50,972 nt of DNA. Source: an uncultured Roseateles sp. GTDB lineage: Bacteria; Pseudomonadota; Gammaproteobacteria; Burkholderiales; Burkholderiaceae. Positions 44,323 to 50,972 of the stretch are shown in pieces. A program made the translations under genes and the position numbers. The notes beneath the pieces were generated by a model. The model saw only the letters and a program-made list of their open reading frames with translations. It ran no database searches and was not told where the DNA came from. The first letter of the stretch is position 1. The number at the start of each line of letters is the position of its first letter. Location of the stretch: positions 1 to 50,972 of the forward strand of contig CAMPJJ010000031.1 in the NCBI GenBank assembly GCA_946886855.1, given 5' to 3'.

Positions 44323-44913
44323 ATGAGCCCGTCCACCGCCGCCGTAGCGCCCGCCGACGCCATGGAGCAGGCGCGGGCCGGACTCGTGAAGCCGCCGCGG
44401 CAGACGCCGGCGCTGTGGGTGCCGCGGGTGGACTCGCTGGCCGAGTTCGGCCTCATGATTTCGCGCCAGCTGACGCAGTGCCGCCGTTATGGCGGTCACC
44501 TGTCGGTGCTGTGGCTGGAAGCCGAGCCGATGGTGCCGGCGGCCGATACCGCGACCGGCGCCCGCTCGGCGGCGGACGGCGAGGGCGCCGCGGAACGCGC
44601 CGCCGTGCTCGAGGCCCGGGAAGGGCTGATGACGGCGGTGGGCCGTCGTCTGCGCAGCCGGGTGCGCGGGACCGACATGGTCCTGCAGGTGGGAGAGACG
44701 AGCTTCGCGGTGCTGCTGCTGGATGCCGGCATCCCCGAGTCGCACCTGGTGCAGCATCGGCTGGCGACCGCGCTCAACGGCCCGTACGGCGTGGGCGACG
44801 CCACGATGCAGGTGCGACTGCAGACGGGCATGGCGTCCTTCCCCGAAGGCGGCGCGCGCGGGACCGACCTCGCGGAAAGCGCGCGCCAGGATCTGCGCCG
44901 GCGGATGCGCTAA
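44323..44913 (+). CDS. Degenerate GGDEF-domain protein
   Basis: 196 residues. The region SLAEFGLMISRQLTQCRRYGGHLSVLWLEAEP through LMTAVGRRLRSRVRGTDMVLQVGETSFAVLLLDAG and ALNGPYGVGDATMQVRLQTGMASFPEGG follows the strand-helix order of diguanylate cyclase domains, and VGETSF replaces the catalytic GGDEF. It is therefore unlikely to make cyclic di-GMP and may be a binding or regulatory remnant. An Ala/Gly-rich insert interrupts the first half. GGAG precedes the ATG by ten bases. Confidence 0.7.
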   Translation: MSPSTAAVAPADAMEQARAGLVKPPRQTPALWVPRVDSLAEFGLMISRQLTQCRRYGGHLSVLWLEAEPMVPAADTATGARSAADGEGAAERAAVLEAREGLMTAVGRRLRSRVRGTDMVLQVGETSFAVLLLDAGIPESHLVQHRLATALNGPYGVGDATMQVRLQTGMASFPEGGARGTDLAESARQDLRRRMR

Positions 44914-44968
44914 GCAATAACTTTTTAAGTTGAATGGCAACAGAGATTGCCGTCCCAAAGGGAGAGGG

Positions 44969-45796
44969 ATGAATTCCAATGAAAAGGAGTTGAGCGCTAT
45001 CGTTCGAGTGGAGGGAGGCCTCGCGGACGAAGGGTTGCTCGACATGTACGACGCGGCCAATATGATCCACGGCTTGGCTCGTGCATTGAATATCGTTGCG
45101 CATTCATTTGCAAACGAACAGGAAATTCGCTCTCGCGCTAATTCGGCAACAGGGATTCAGACGTTAATTCACTCTTCGCGAAAAGGATGTTTCGAAGAGC
45201 AGATTGATGTCAGATTCTCCGCTGCGGTTGCTGCACAACTCGGCCCAACAGTAGTTGTAAACAACTTCTGGGATTATCTGGCGTTCAGTTGGTCGGCAGC
45301 TGTGGGTAAGGCCTATGAACCAAGATCAAGCAATCTCAAAAAGATTGTGAGCACTGCTGATTATTTCGAGTCGGAAATGGCGGACGCACTTGAGTCAGCC
45401 ATGTTCGATGTGCACAAGCCAATTCTGCACGATCGAAAAGCAAAGATTTTCCTGGAGCGACCGCGTGTCGGTGATGTCCTCCAGCTCAATCGGCACACGC
45501 TAGATTTTGTGACGACGCGGGAAGAGAAGACGAGAAAGTTTCATCTAGTCGGCAACGTCACTCGTTACAACGTTCTCAGCGACTTCGGGCGACTATATTC
45601 GGACGAAGAAAAGCGAGTCATTTCGTTTCGCTTGATGAATGCGAACGAAGCGGAAATGCGGGAACTGATTGTCAACTCGATGAGAAAGCATGTACTGGGT
45701 CTGCCAGATAAGCTTCGATTCGTCGTTTCAGAAGTCATTAGCTCGACTGGGCAGGTGAAGCGCTATCTAGTTCACTCCGTCGCGGAGATTGCCTGA
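44969..45796 (+). CDS. Unknown cytoplasmic protein of a low-GC two-gene cassette
   Basis: 275 residues. No signal or membrane segment. Distinctive stretches: AIVRVEGGLADEGLLDMYDAANMIHGLARALNIVAHSF near the start, SSRKGCFEEQIDVRF, and NNFWDYLAFSWSAAVGK. The second half (KIFLERPRVGDVLQLNRHTLDFV ... VGNVTRYNVLSDFGRLY) looks beta-rich. AAAGGGAGAGGG precedes the ATG at 44969. GC content is well below the neighbours and codon use differs (many A/T third bases), suggesting recent transfer. The stop is directly followed by the ATG of the next gene, so both should be translated together. I do not recognise its family; a defence or regulatory role is only a guess from context. Confidence 0.82.
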   Translation: MNSNEKELSAIVRVEGGLADEGLLDMYDAANMIHGLARALNIVAHSFANEQEIRSRANSATGIQTLIHSSRKGCFEEQIDVRFSAAVAAQLGPTVVVNNFWDYLAFSWSAAVGKAYEPRSSNLKKIVSTADYFESEMADALESAMFDVHKPILHDRKAKIFLERPRVGDVLQLNRHTLDFVTTREEKTRKFHLVGNVTRYNVLSDFGRLYSDEEKRVISFRLMNANEAEMRELIVNSMRKHVLGLPDKLRFVVSEVISSTGQVKRYLVHSVAEIA

Positions 45797-46363
45797 ATGA
45801 GCGATATTCGTCTATTTTGTGCGCCGGGGACAGACATCTGCAACCAGATGTCGGAATGGGCAGTATTCTGGCAAGCACTTGGCGCCATTGCCGCAGTCAT
45901 ATTCGGCGTTTTTGGCCTAGTGAAGATATATCAAGAGCTTCGTCGTCTAAATGAGCAGCGCCGTAAAGAGCTTGAGGATAAGGAAATATCTGCTCAATTG
46001 AAGCGGACGGAATTTTTTCTAAGTCAGCATAGGCGACTCTTTGATAACGCTGAATTGTTTGAAGTGCTGTGCTTGGTGGATGCGGATGACGAAAAACTAA
46101 TAGATCCAGAAATTTGGGACAAAAAGCGAAAATTTCTAACCTTCTTTGAAGAAATAGCCTTGTTGGTGGAGTCTCGGCAAATCAAAGAGCATGTGGCTTA
46201 CTACATGTTTGGATACTATGCACGATGCGCCGTGTCAGGGAAGAACTTTCAAGTTGGCATCGATCTTTGTCCCGAGTATTGGGGGCTGCTATTTCGATTC
46301 GTCAAGGCGGCCACGGATTATTCCAACGTGCACAAGGACAGCCCACCAGTGCTGTCACTTTGA
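45797..46363 (+). CDS. Unknown single-span membrane protein of the low-GC cassette
   Basis: 188 residues. One transmembrane helix (WAVFWQALGAIAAVIFGVFGLVKIY, about residues 22-46) followed by a charged coiled-coil-like stretch ELRRLNEQRRKELEDKEISAQLKRTEFFLSQHRR and a cytoplasmic helical domain (FLTFFEEIALLVESRQIKEHVAYYMFGYYA). The architecture recalls small membrane-anchored effectors or sensors. Low GC, no gap from the preceding gene. Ends at an inverted repeat shared with the convergent GNAT gene. Family not recognised. Confidence 0.82.
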   Translation: MSDIRLFCAPGTDICNQMSEWAVFWQALGAIAAVIFGVFGLVKIYQELRRLNEQRRKELEDKEISAQLKRTEFFLSQHRRLFDNAELFEVLCLVDADDEKLIDPEIWDKKRKFLTFFEEIALLVESRQIKEHVAYYMFGYYARCAVSGKNFQVGIDLCPEYWGLLFRFVKAATDYSNVHKDSPPVLSL

Positions 46364-46405
46364 TTGCAGCTAATCGACTCTGCACGCCCCTTCGCAAATC
46401 AAAGT
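46357..46405. terminator. Inverted repeat across the convergent stops of the cassette and GNAT genes
   Basis: ACTTTGATT (46357-46365) and AATCAAAGT (46397-46405) are perfect 9-base arms; inside, GCAG and CTGC can pair. The two stop codons lie in the arms. No T run, so a terminator role is tentative; it could also be the edge of the low-GC insertion. Confidence 0.35.
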
Positions 46406-46860
46406 TCCTGACCGTAGACGATGAACCCCTTGTGTTCCGCGACGCGGTCGTACAGCGCGCGGCCGGCGGCGTTGGTCGTGTGCGTCTGCCAGTAGAGGCG
46501 ATGACCGCCACGCGCCTGCACCGCGGCGGTGACAGCCGCGATCAGCGCGCGCCCGACGCCTCGGCCACGGACATCCCCGGCGGTGAACAGGTCCTGCAGG
46601 TAGCAGGTGTCCTCGACGCGCGACGTGCTGCGATGGAAGAGGTAGTGCGTCAGGCCGACCAGCCGGTCGTCGAGTTCCGCGACGAAGGCGTGCACGGGCT
46701 CGTGCCCATCGAAGAAGCGCGACCAGAGCGTCGATGTGACCGCCTCGGGCAGGGCGTTCTCGCCGGCGCGACCGTAGAAGGCGTTGTAGCCATCCCAGAG
46801 CGGCCGCCAGGCGGCGAGGTCGGAGGGGGCGATCGGACGGACGACGAGATCAGAGGACAT
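46399..46860 (-). CDS. GNAT family N-acetyltransferase
   Basis: 153 residues. The acetyl-CoA-binding motif A is DLFTAGDVRGRGVGRALIAAV; before it lies VGLTHYLFHRSTSRVEDTCYLQDLF, and the C-terminal segment LYWQTHTTNAAGRALYDRVAEHKGFIVYG is usual for the family. Cytoplasmic; acetyl acceptor unknown. Normal high GC, in contrast to the convergent low-GC gene. The phytase gene lies upstream on the same strand after 105 bases. Confidence 0.9.
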   Translation of the reverse strand: MSSDLVVRPIAPSDLAAWRPLWDGYNAFYGRAGENALPEAVTSTLWSRFFDGHEPVHAFVAELDDRLVGLTHYLFHRSTSRVEDTCYLQDLFTAGDVRGRGVGRALIAAVTAAVQARGGHRLYWQTHTTNAAGRALYDRVAEHKGFIVYGQEL

Positions 46861-46965
46861 GCGCGGTGAGACCGAGGGCCGAGACCCGGGTTGAAAAGGC
46901 CCGGATCATCAGCCCTCGTGTCCGCGCGATCAAGCCGTCGCCGGCGCTCAGGGTGAGCGGACGTT

Positions 46966-48744
46966 TCAGCGCACCGGCCTGGCCGGCAACTCGATCGCCT
47001 TCACCACGTCGCGCCACGGCACCAGCTTGAAGTTCTGCCGGCCCATCGGCCAGCGCTTGTGGCCGTCCTGGACCACGAGCAGTCCCTCGCCGTACTCGCC
47101 GCCCAGCGAGGCCGATGTCACGTCCAGCCCGTCCGTCTCCGACGCCGCGTCGATGCCGCGCGCAGCATTCAATCCGACGCGGAAACGCCCCTTGACCGCG
47201 TGCGGCGCGTCCGCGTCGAGCACGACGTAGCTGTCGTTGCCCTGCGAGGACACCACCAGCCAGGCGCCGGCCGGGCTCCGGTGCACCGCCATGCCTTCGA
47301 CGTCCGCATGCAGCACGTCGCCCACCGGCAGGATGAGGGCGGCATCGCCGAGCCGGCCCTCCGCATCCAGCGCCACGCGCCACAGGCCGCGTTTCTCCTC
47401 GCCGACGAAGAGCTGACGGCCGGGCTCGTCCGCCACGCAGCCCTCCGGCTGCGTCGCCAGCTTCATCGACGCCACCGTCGACGACGACCACGTGCCGGAC
47501 TTGCGCGTCACGCGCAACTGCAGCAGACGGCCATCCTTGTCATTGACGAACACATCCAGCCCGCCCGCCGGATTGCGTGCGCTGCAGAGGCCGTAGACCT
47601 CGTCGAGGCCGGTCGGCAGCTCGGCGAGCGCCGACACCTTGCCCGCGCCGTCGATGCCGAAGAGCAGCACGCTGCGCTGGTCGCGCTGCGTCGCGACCGC
47701 GAGGTCCCATGCCCGGCCGTCGTAGCGCAGTCGCTGGCGCAGGTCGACGTTGTTGACCCGGCCGACCGAGAGGAACTGCGTCTCGCGGCCCTGCAGGTCG
47801 TAGACCGCGAGGCCGCGCTTCTTGTCGGTGCCGAGGATGCGGCTGCGGGCCGGCCGTGTCGGATGCACCCAGATCGCCGGGTCGTCCGCGGCGTCGCCGC
47901 CGCCGCGCACCGGCTCGGTCTGCGCCGAGGGCACGGCGACGGGGATCACCGGACGCGGCTGCGCCGCGCGGGCTTCCAGCCAGAGCGCCACGTCCTGCGG
48001 CGCCAGTCCGGGCGCGACCAGTTCGCGCCCGGCGCGTTCCGCATCCGCGACGAAGGCCCACAGGCCGACGCCTGCCTCGGCGACGTACAGCGCCGCTTCG
48101 TCGTCCCGCACGGTGCAGCCCTTGGCATCGGGCACCGTCGCGAGCTGACGCAACACCTGGCCCTTGCCGAGCGCCTTGCCCATGCTTTTGCCCGTGCCCG
48201 TGCCCGTGCCCGTGCCCGTGCCCGTGCCCGTGCCCATGCCGGTGCCGTTGTCCTGGACCTGGACCTGGCCTGGCGCCGTCAGCAACCACTGCTCGGCCAA
48301 GCCGTCGCTGCCCAGCAGGAACGCCTGCAGCGTCTGCTGCCGAGGTTCCAGGTACAGGCAGACGGCCTCGACATCGAAGGCCGGACCAGTCCAGTGCGCC
48401 CGTTCACGCAGCCGGCGGTCGCGGACCTCGATCAGGCGCAGCGCGCCCGAGTCGGCATCCTGCAGCAGCGCGACGGTCGTTCCGTCCGCCAGTTGGCGGC
48501 GGTCCCAGCGCTTGGCCCGGACGCCGAATTCGTCCAGCAGCCGGCCCTGGTCGTCGAGCAGGCGCAGGCCGCCCCTGCCGAGTTCGAGCACCGTCGCCGG
48601 CGTCGCCACGGGCGCCGCGGCCGCAGTGATGGCCTGTGCGGCCCCGCCCGCCACCGCGATCGCGGCCGGCATCGCGGCAGACATCGCAGCAGACATCGCC
48701 GCCGCCAGCGCGATTGCGCTCATCGTCTTCTTCATCGTTGTCAT
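46966..48744 (-). CDS. Exported beta-propeller 3-phytase with internal Gly-Thr repeat
   Basis: 592 residues. Signal peptide with Ala/Met-rich hydrophobic core (cleavage near residue 37). Phytase propeller motifs are clear in the second half: GGDAADDPAIWVHP (Asp287 region), KKRGLAVYDLQGRETQFLSVGRVNNVDLR, ELPTGLDEVYGLC and ADEPGRQLFVGEEKRGLW, which supply Ca2+ ligands. The first 250 residues look like a second, divergent propeller half with a (Gly-Thr)n tract near residue 172. The enzyme releases phosphate from inositol hexakisphosphate in the periplasm. It starts 14 bases after the TonB receptor stop, so the two are one operon. Confidence 0.88.
   Translation of the reverse strand: MTTMKKTMSAIALAAAMSAAMSAAMPAAIAVAGGAAQAITAAAAPVATPATVLELGRGGLRLLDDQGRLLDEFGVRAKRWDRRQLADGTTVALLQDADSGALRLIEVRDRRLRERAHWTGPAFDVEAVCLYLEPRQQTLQAFLLGSDGLAEQWLLTAPGQVQVQDNGTGMGTGTGTGTGTGTGTGKSMGKALGKGQVLRQLATVPDAKGCTVRDDEAALYVAEAGVGLWAFVADAERAGRELVAPGLAPQDVALWLEARAAQPRPVIPVAVPSAQTEPVRGGGDAADDPAIWVHPTRPARSRILGTDKKRGLAVYDLQGRETQFLSVGRVNNVDLRQRLRYDGRAWDLAVATQRDQRSVLLFGIDGAGKVSALAELPTGLDEVYGLCSARNPAGGLDVFVNDKDGRLLQLRVTRKSGTWSSSTVASMKLATQPEGCVADEPGRQLFVGEEKRGLWRVALDAEGRLGDAALILPVGDVLHADVEGMAVHRSPAGAWLVVSSQGNDSYVVLDADAPHAVKGRFRVGLNAARGIDAASETDGLDVTSASLGGEYGEGLLVVQDGHKRWPMGRQNFKLVPWRDVVKAIELPARPVR
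48191..48232 (-). repeat. Hexanucleotide tandem repeat (CCCGTG)7 in the phytase gene
   Basis: Seven perfect CCCGTG units (CACGGG on the coding strand) plus a CCCATG variant encode alternating Gly-Thr. As with the ATPase tract at 4057, the unit keeps the reading frame. Confidence 0.95.
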
Positions 48745-48758
48745 CCCGTGCCGCCGTC

Positions 48759-50972
48759 TCAGAACATCGCCAGCTTCAGGCTGAGCTTGTAGGCGCGGCC
48801 GTACTGCTCGTACTGGGTGTTGAAGGCCTTGCTGCCCTGATAGACGTAGTAGCGCTCGTTGCCCAGGTTCAGTGCCTCGACCTGGAGCTGCAGCTGCTTC
48901 GTGAGCTGCACCCGCATCGACGCGTCGATCTGGTTCTGCGTGTCGACCTTGCGGTCCTGCGCCGCGTCCAGGACGTCGCCGACCTCGAGCAGGTAGGGCG
49001 ACTTGTGGTTCAGCGCGATGCGCGCGCCGAAGGCCGGCGATTCCCAGCCCAGGCTCAGGTTGACGCTGCGGTCGGACTGGCTCGGCAGCGCGATGCGACG
49101 GCTGACCAAGCGGCCGCCGTCGTAGCCGCCGATCGTGGCCCGCGACTTCACGAAGCTCCCGTTCGCCCCGATCACCAGACCGTTCCACGGGGCGGGCAGG
49201 GTGCTGAGCGCCTGGCTCCAGGCGAGCTCCACGCCGCGCACCGTCGCGTCGCCGCCGTTGGCGAAGGCCTCGACATGGCTGAAGTCCTCCCAGCCCGGCG
49301 TGCCCGCCAGGTCGGTCTGGAACGCGAAGTCGCGGATCTTCTTGTGGAACACGTAGGCCGACATCGCGCCATCGCGGCCCAGGCGCTGCTCCAGGCCCAG
49401 GTCCAGGTTGCGCGCGCGCAGCGGCTTGAGCAGGGGATTGCCGAGGGTCGCCTCGTCGCCGTCGACGGTCACGCCGGGGCTCAGCTGGCCGAAAGCGGGA
49501 CGCACCACCGAATGCGTCAGCGCCGCGCGCAGCACCAGCCCCTCGTTGAGCTTCTGGCGCAGCAGCACCGCCGGCAGCCAATGCCGCGAGCGCGTCTGCG
49601 CATGCACCGGACTCAGCGCGCCGTCCTTCCACGCGGTGCCGTTTGCGGTGAAGCGCACCCGTTCGTGGCGCACGCCGACCAGCCATTGCGTGCCGCCGTT
49701 CTCCAGCGTCGCCTGCAAATAGCCGGCGTCGGTGCGCTCCTTCATGCCGTAGTCGTTGACCGTCGAATCGACCGCGTCGCGGAACGCGTTCAGGTCGTAG
49801 CCGCCGTACAGGCCTTGCAGCTTGCCGACGTCGATGCCGGGACCGAACGAGGTCCACGGGTAGTCGACCGATCCGCCGCCGACGAAGTTGCCCAGCCCCA
49901 GCTGCGCGTTGGTGAGGCTGTACGGCGCCTTCTTCAGCACCTTGGCGCTGGGCGCGTCGGTCTCCTGCTCGTTGTCCTTGTCGCGGCGCGTCGCCTTCAC
50001 GCCGGTCTTGAGGTCGAGGTCCCAGCCGCCGAGATCGAACTCGCGCTGCACGTCCGCCTTGAGGTGGCGCACGCGATCGGTGGCGTTGCTCCGCTCGATC
50101 TTGGCCTTGTTGAACGCGTACCGCGACGGGTCGTCCAGGCCGGAGACGGCCGTCGGCATCGGCTTGACGGTGTCGGTGTAGCCGAGGCCGGAAAAGTCCG
50201 CCGTGAACGAGGACGAGGCCAGCGTGTCGGGCTTGTTCTCGCTGGCGCGGCCCGCGCCGGCCTCGGCCCAGAACTTCCAGTCGCCGCGCGACAGCTCGGT
50301 GCCGAGCACCACCGCGCCGGACTTGTTGATCTCCTTGCGCGCCTTCAGGCCGCGGCTGACGGTGCCGTCGCCCGTTTCGCCGGGCGCTTGCGCCTCGTCG
50401 AACTCGACGGCGATCGACTGGCGGGTTTCCTGGTCGGTGAACTTGCTGGTGAAGCTGCGCAGGTAGAAGAGCGACGCGTCGTCCGGCTTGAAGTCGAGGT
50501 TCAGCGCGGCGCCGACGCGCTCGCGGGTGATCGTGTAGCGGCGCAGCTCGAAGCTGTTGAGCTTGTCGCCGTCCCAGTCGCCGCCGGTCTCGACGTTGTC
50601 GCTGGCGAAGCGGCGCTGGTCGCCGGACAGCGCCACCGCCACGCCGAGCGTGCCGCCGGCGAAGCGGTCGGCGAAGGCCACCGAGCCGCGCGGCTTGGTC
50701 TTGCTCGCGTTGGCGTCGTGGTTGCCGCCGATCTCCATCGTGAAGAGTCGACCCGGCTGGTCGAAGGCGCTCAGCGTGCGCACGGTCACCGTGCCGCCGA
50801 GCGAGTTGGCGTCCTGGTCCGGGGTGAGCGTCTTCTGCACTTCGAGCGAGCGGATCAGACCGGCCGGCACCAGGTCCAGGCCGGGCGCGCGGCGGTCGGA
50901 TTCGGAGGCCGGCGTCAGCGCGCCGTTGATGTTCACGGCGTTGTAGTCCGGGCCCAGGCCGCGGACGCGGAT
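48759..50972 (-). CDS. TonB-dependent receptor (cut by window end)
   Basis: 737 residues visible, lacking the signal peptide and early plug; the frame runs off the window edge as IRVRGLGPDYNAVNINGALTP, which is the plug domain. Plug motifs include TLTPDQDANSLGGTVTVRT, and the barrel ends with the typical aromatic C-terminus KLSLKLAMF. Outer-membrane channel energised by TonB-ExbBD. The size and DANSLGGTV sequence match the group of receptors found with phytase genes, suggesting uptake of phytate or its products. The first gene of the receptor-phytase pair. Confidence 0.92.
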   Translation of the reverse strand: MRVRGLGPDYNAVNINGALTPASESDRRAPGLDLVPAGLIRSLEVQKTLTPDQDANSLGGTVTVRTLSAFDQPGRLFTMEIGGNHDANASKTKPRGSVAFADRFAGGTLGVAVALSGDQRRFASDNVETGGDWDGDKLNSFELRRYTITRERVGAALNLDFKPDDASLFYLRSFTSKFTDQETRQSIAVEFDEAQAPGETGDGTVSRGLKARKEINKSGAVVLGTELSRGDWKFWAEAGAGRASENKPDTLASSSFTADFSGLGYTDTVKPMPTAVSGLDDPSRYAFNKAKIERSNATDRVRHLKADVQREFDLGGWDLDLKTGVKATRRDKDNEQETDAPSAKVLKKAPYSLTNAQLGLGNFVGGGSVDYPWTSFGPGIDVGKLQGLYGGYDLNAFRDAVDSTVNDYGMKERTDAGYLQATLENGGTQWLVGVRHERVRFTANGTAWKDGALSPVHAQTRSRHWLPAVLLRQKLNEGLVLRAALTHSVVRPAFGQLSPGVTVDGDEATLGNPLLKPLRARNLDLGLEQRLGRDGAMSAYVFHKKIRDFAFQTDLAGTPGWEDFSHVEAFANGGDATVRGVELAWSQALSTLPAPWNGLVIGANGSFVKSRATIGGYDGGRLVSRRIALPSQSDRSVNLSLGWESPAFGARIALNHKSPYLLEVGDVLDAAQDRKVDTQNQIDASMRVQLTKQLQLQVEALNLGNERYYVYQGSKAFNTQYEQYGRAYKLSLKLAMF

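Noticed and set aside
46357..46405. Attachment site or IS terminal repeat of the low-GC cassette
   Set aside because: The arms lie on the same side of the cassette and no matching copy was found at its left edge; no integrase or transposase present.

Overview
The window is a GC-rich (about 70%) chromosomal segment. Gene content and protein sequences suggest a betaproteobacterium of the order Burkholderiales, probably near the Roseateles/Mitsuaria/Rubrivivax (Sphaerotilaceae) group. This placement is inferred from protein character, a Rhizobium-type glycerol ABC system, Tat-like exported proteins and a hairpin-rich intergenic element; no rRNA is present to confirm it. No tRNA, rRNA, CRISPR array or insertion sequence was seen.

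Layout. 1-1066: 3' part of a MATE efflux pump. 1082-2147: an AbiF/AbiD-like HEPN protein on the minus strand, with a promoter-like site and a folded RNA element over its start codon. 2224-7415: a five-gene peptide/nickel-type ABC transporter operon (two permeases, two ATPases, a Tat-like binding protein). 7604-11483: a membrane-tethered receiver-domain protein, a penicillin-acylase-family Ntn hydrolase and a cytochrome c protein joined by 4-base overlaps. 11529-19307: assorted housekeeping genes (GST, DUF6515-like protein, PIN toxin-antitoxin pair, XdhC and a divergent CoxG-like protein, acyltransferase 3, YafY/WYL regulator divergent from type II NADH dehydrogenase, VOC protein). 19496-23053: two M16-like proteins that have both lost the zinc motif, then a yybP-ykoY manganese riboswitch and a GDT1-family Mn transporter. 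22975-23702: an AbrB/VapC toxin-antitoxin pair.

23835-34301 is a complete glycerol catabolic locus: glpK and glpR on the minus strand; divergently glpD, two ABC ATPases, two permeases, a small DUF2160 membrane protein and a large periplasmic binding protein. It couples ABC uptake of glycerol to phosphorylation by GlpK and oxidation by GlpD, under a DeoR-type repressor. The two ATPases are complementarily degenerate, so the heterodimer should have one good ATP site.

34382-40267 carries a secreted protein of unknown function, a TerB-like protein, an RDD plus ClpP-like membrane protein, a third PIN toxin-antitoxin pair, a BamE-like lipoprotein and a divergent exported protein. 40272-44015 is a signalling module: ECF-like sigma factor (with an apparent 1-base deletion), a transmembrane Ser/Thr kinase and a small unknown protein. 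44016-44322 is a structured intergenic region, followed by a degenerate GGDEF protein. 44969-46363 is a two-gene cassette of clearly lower GC, the best candidate for horizontally acquired, undescribed content. 46399-50972 ends with a GNAT acetyltransferase and a TonB-dependent receptor (cut by the window edge) plus beta-propeller phytase operon.

The strongest leads are the HEPN/RNA unit, the low-GC pair, the sigma-kinase module and the riboswitch that contains its neighbour's stop codon.
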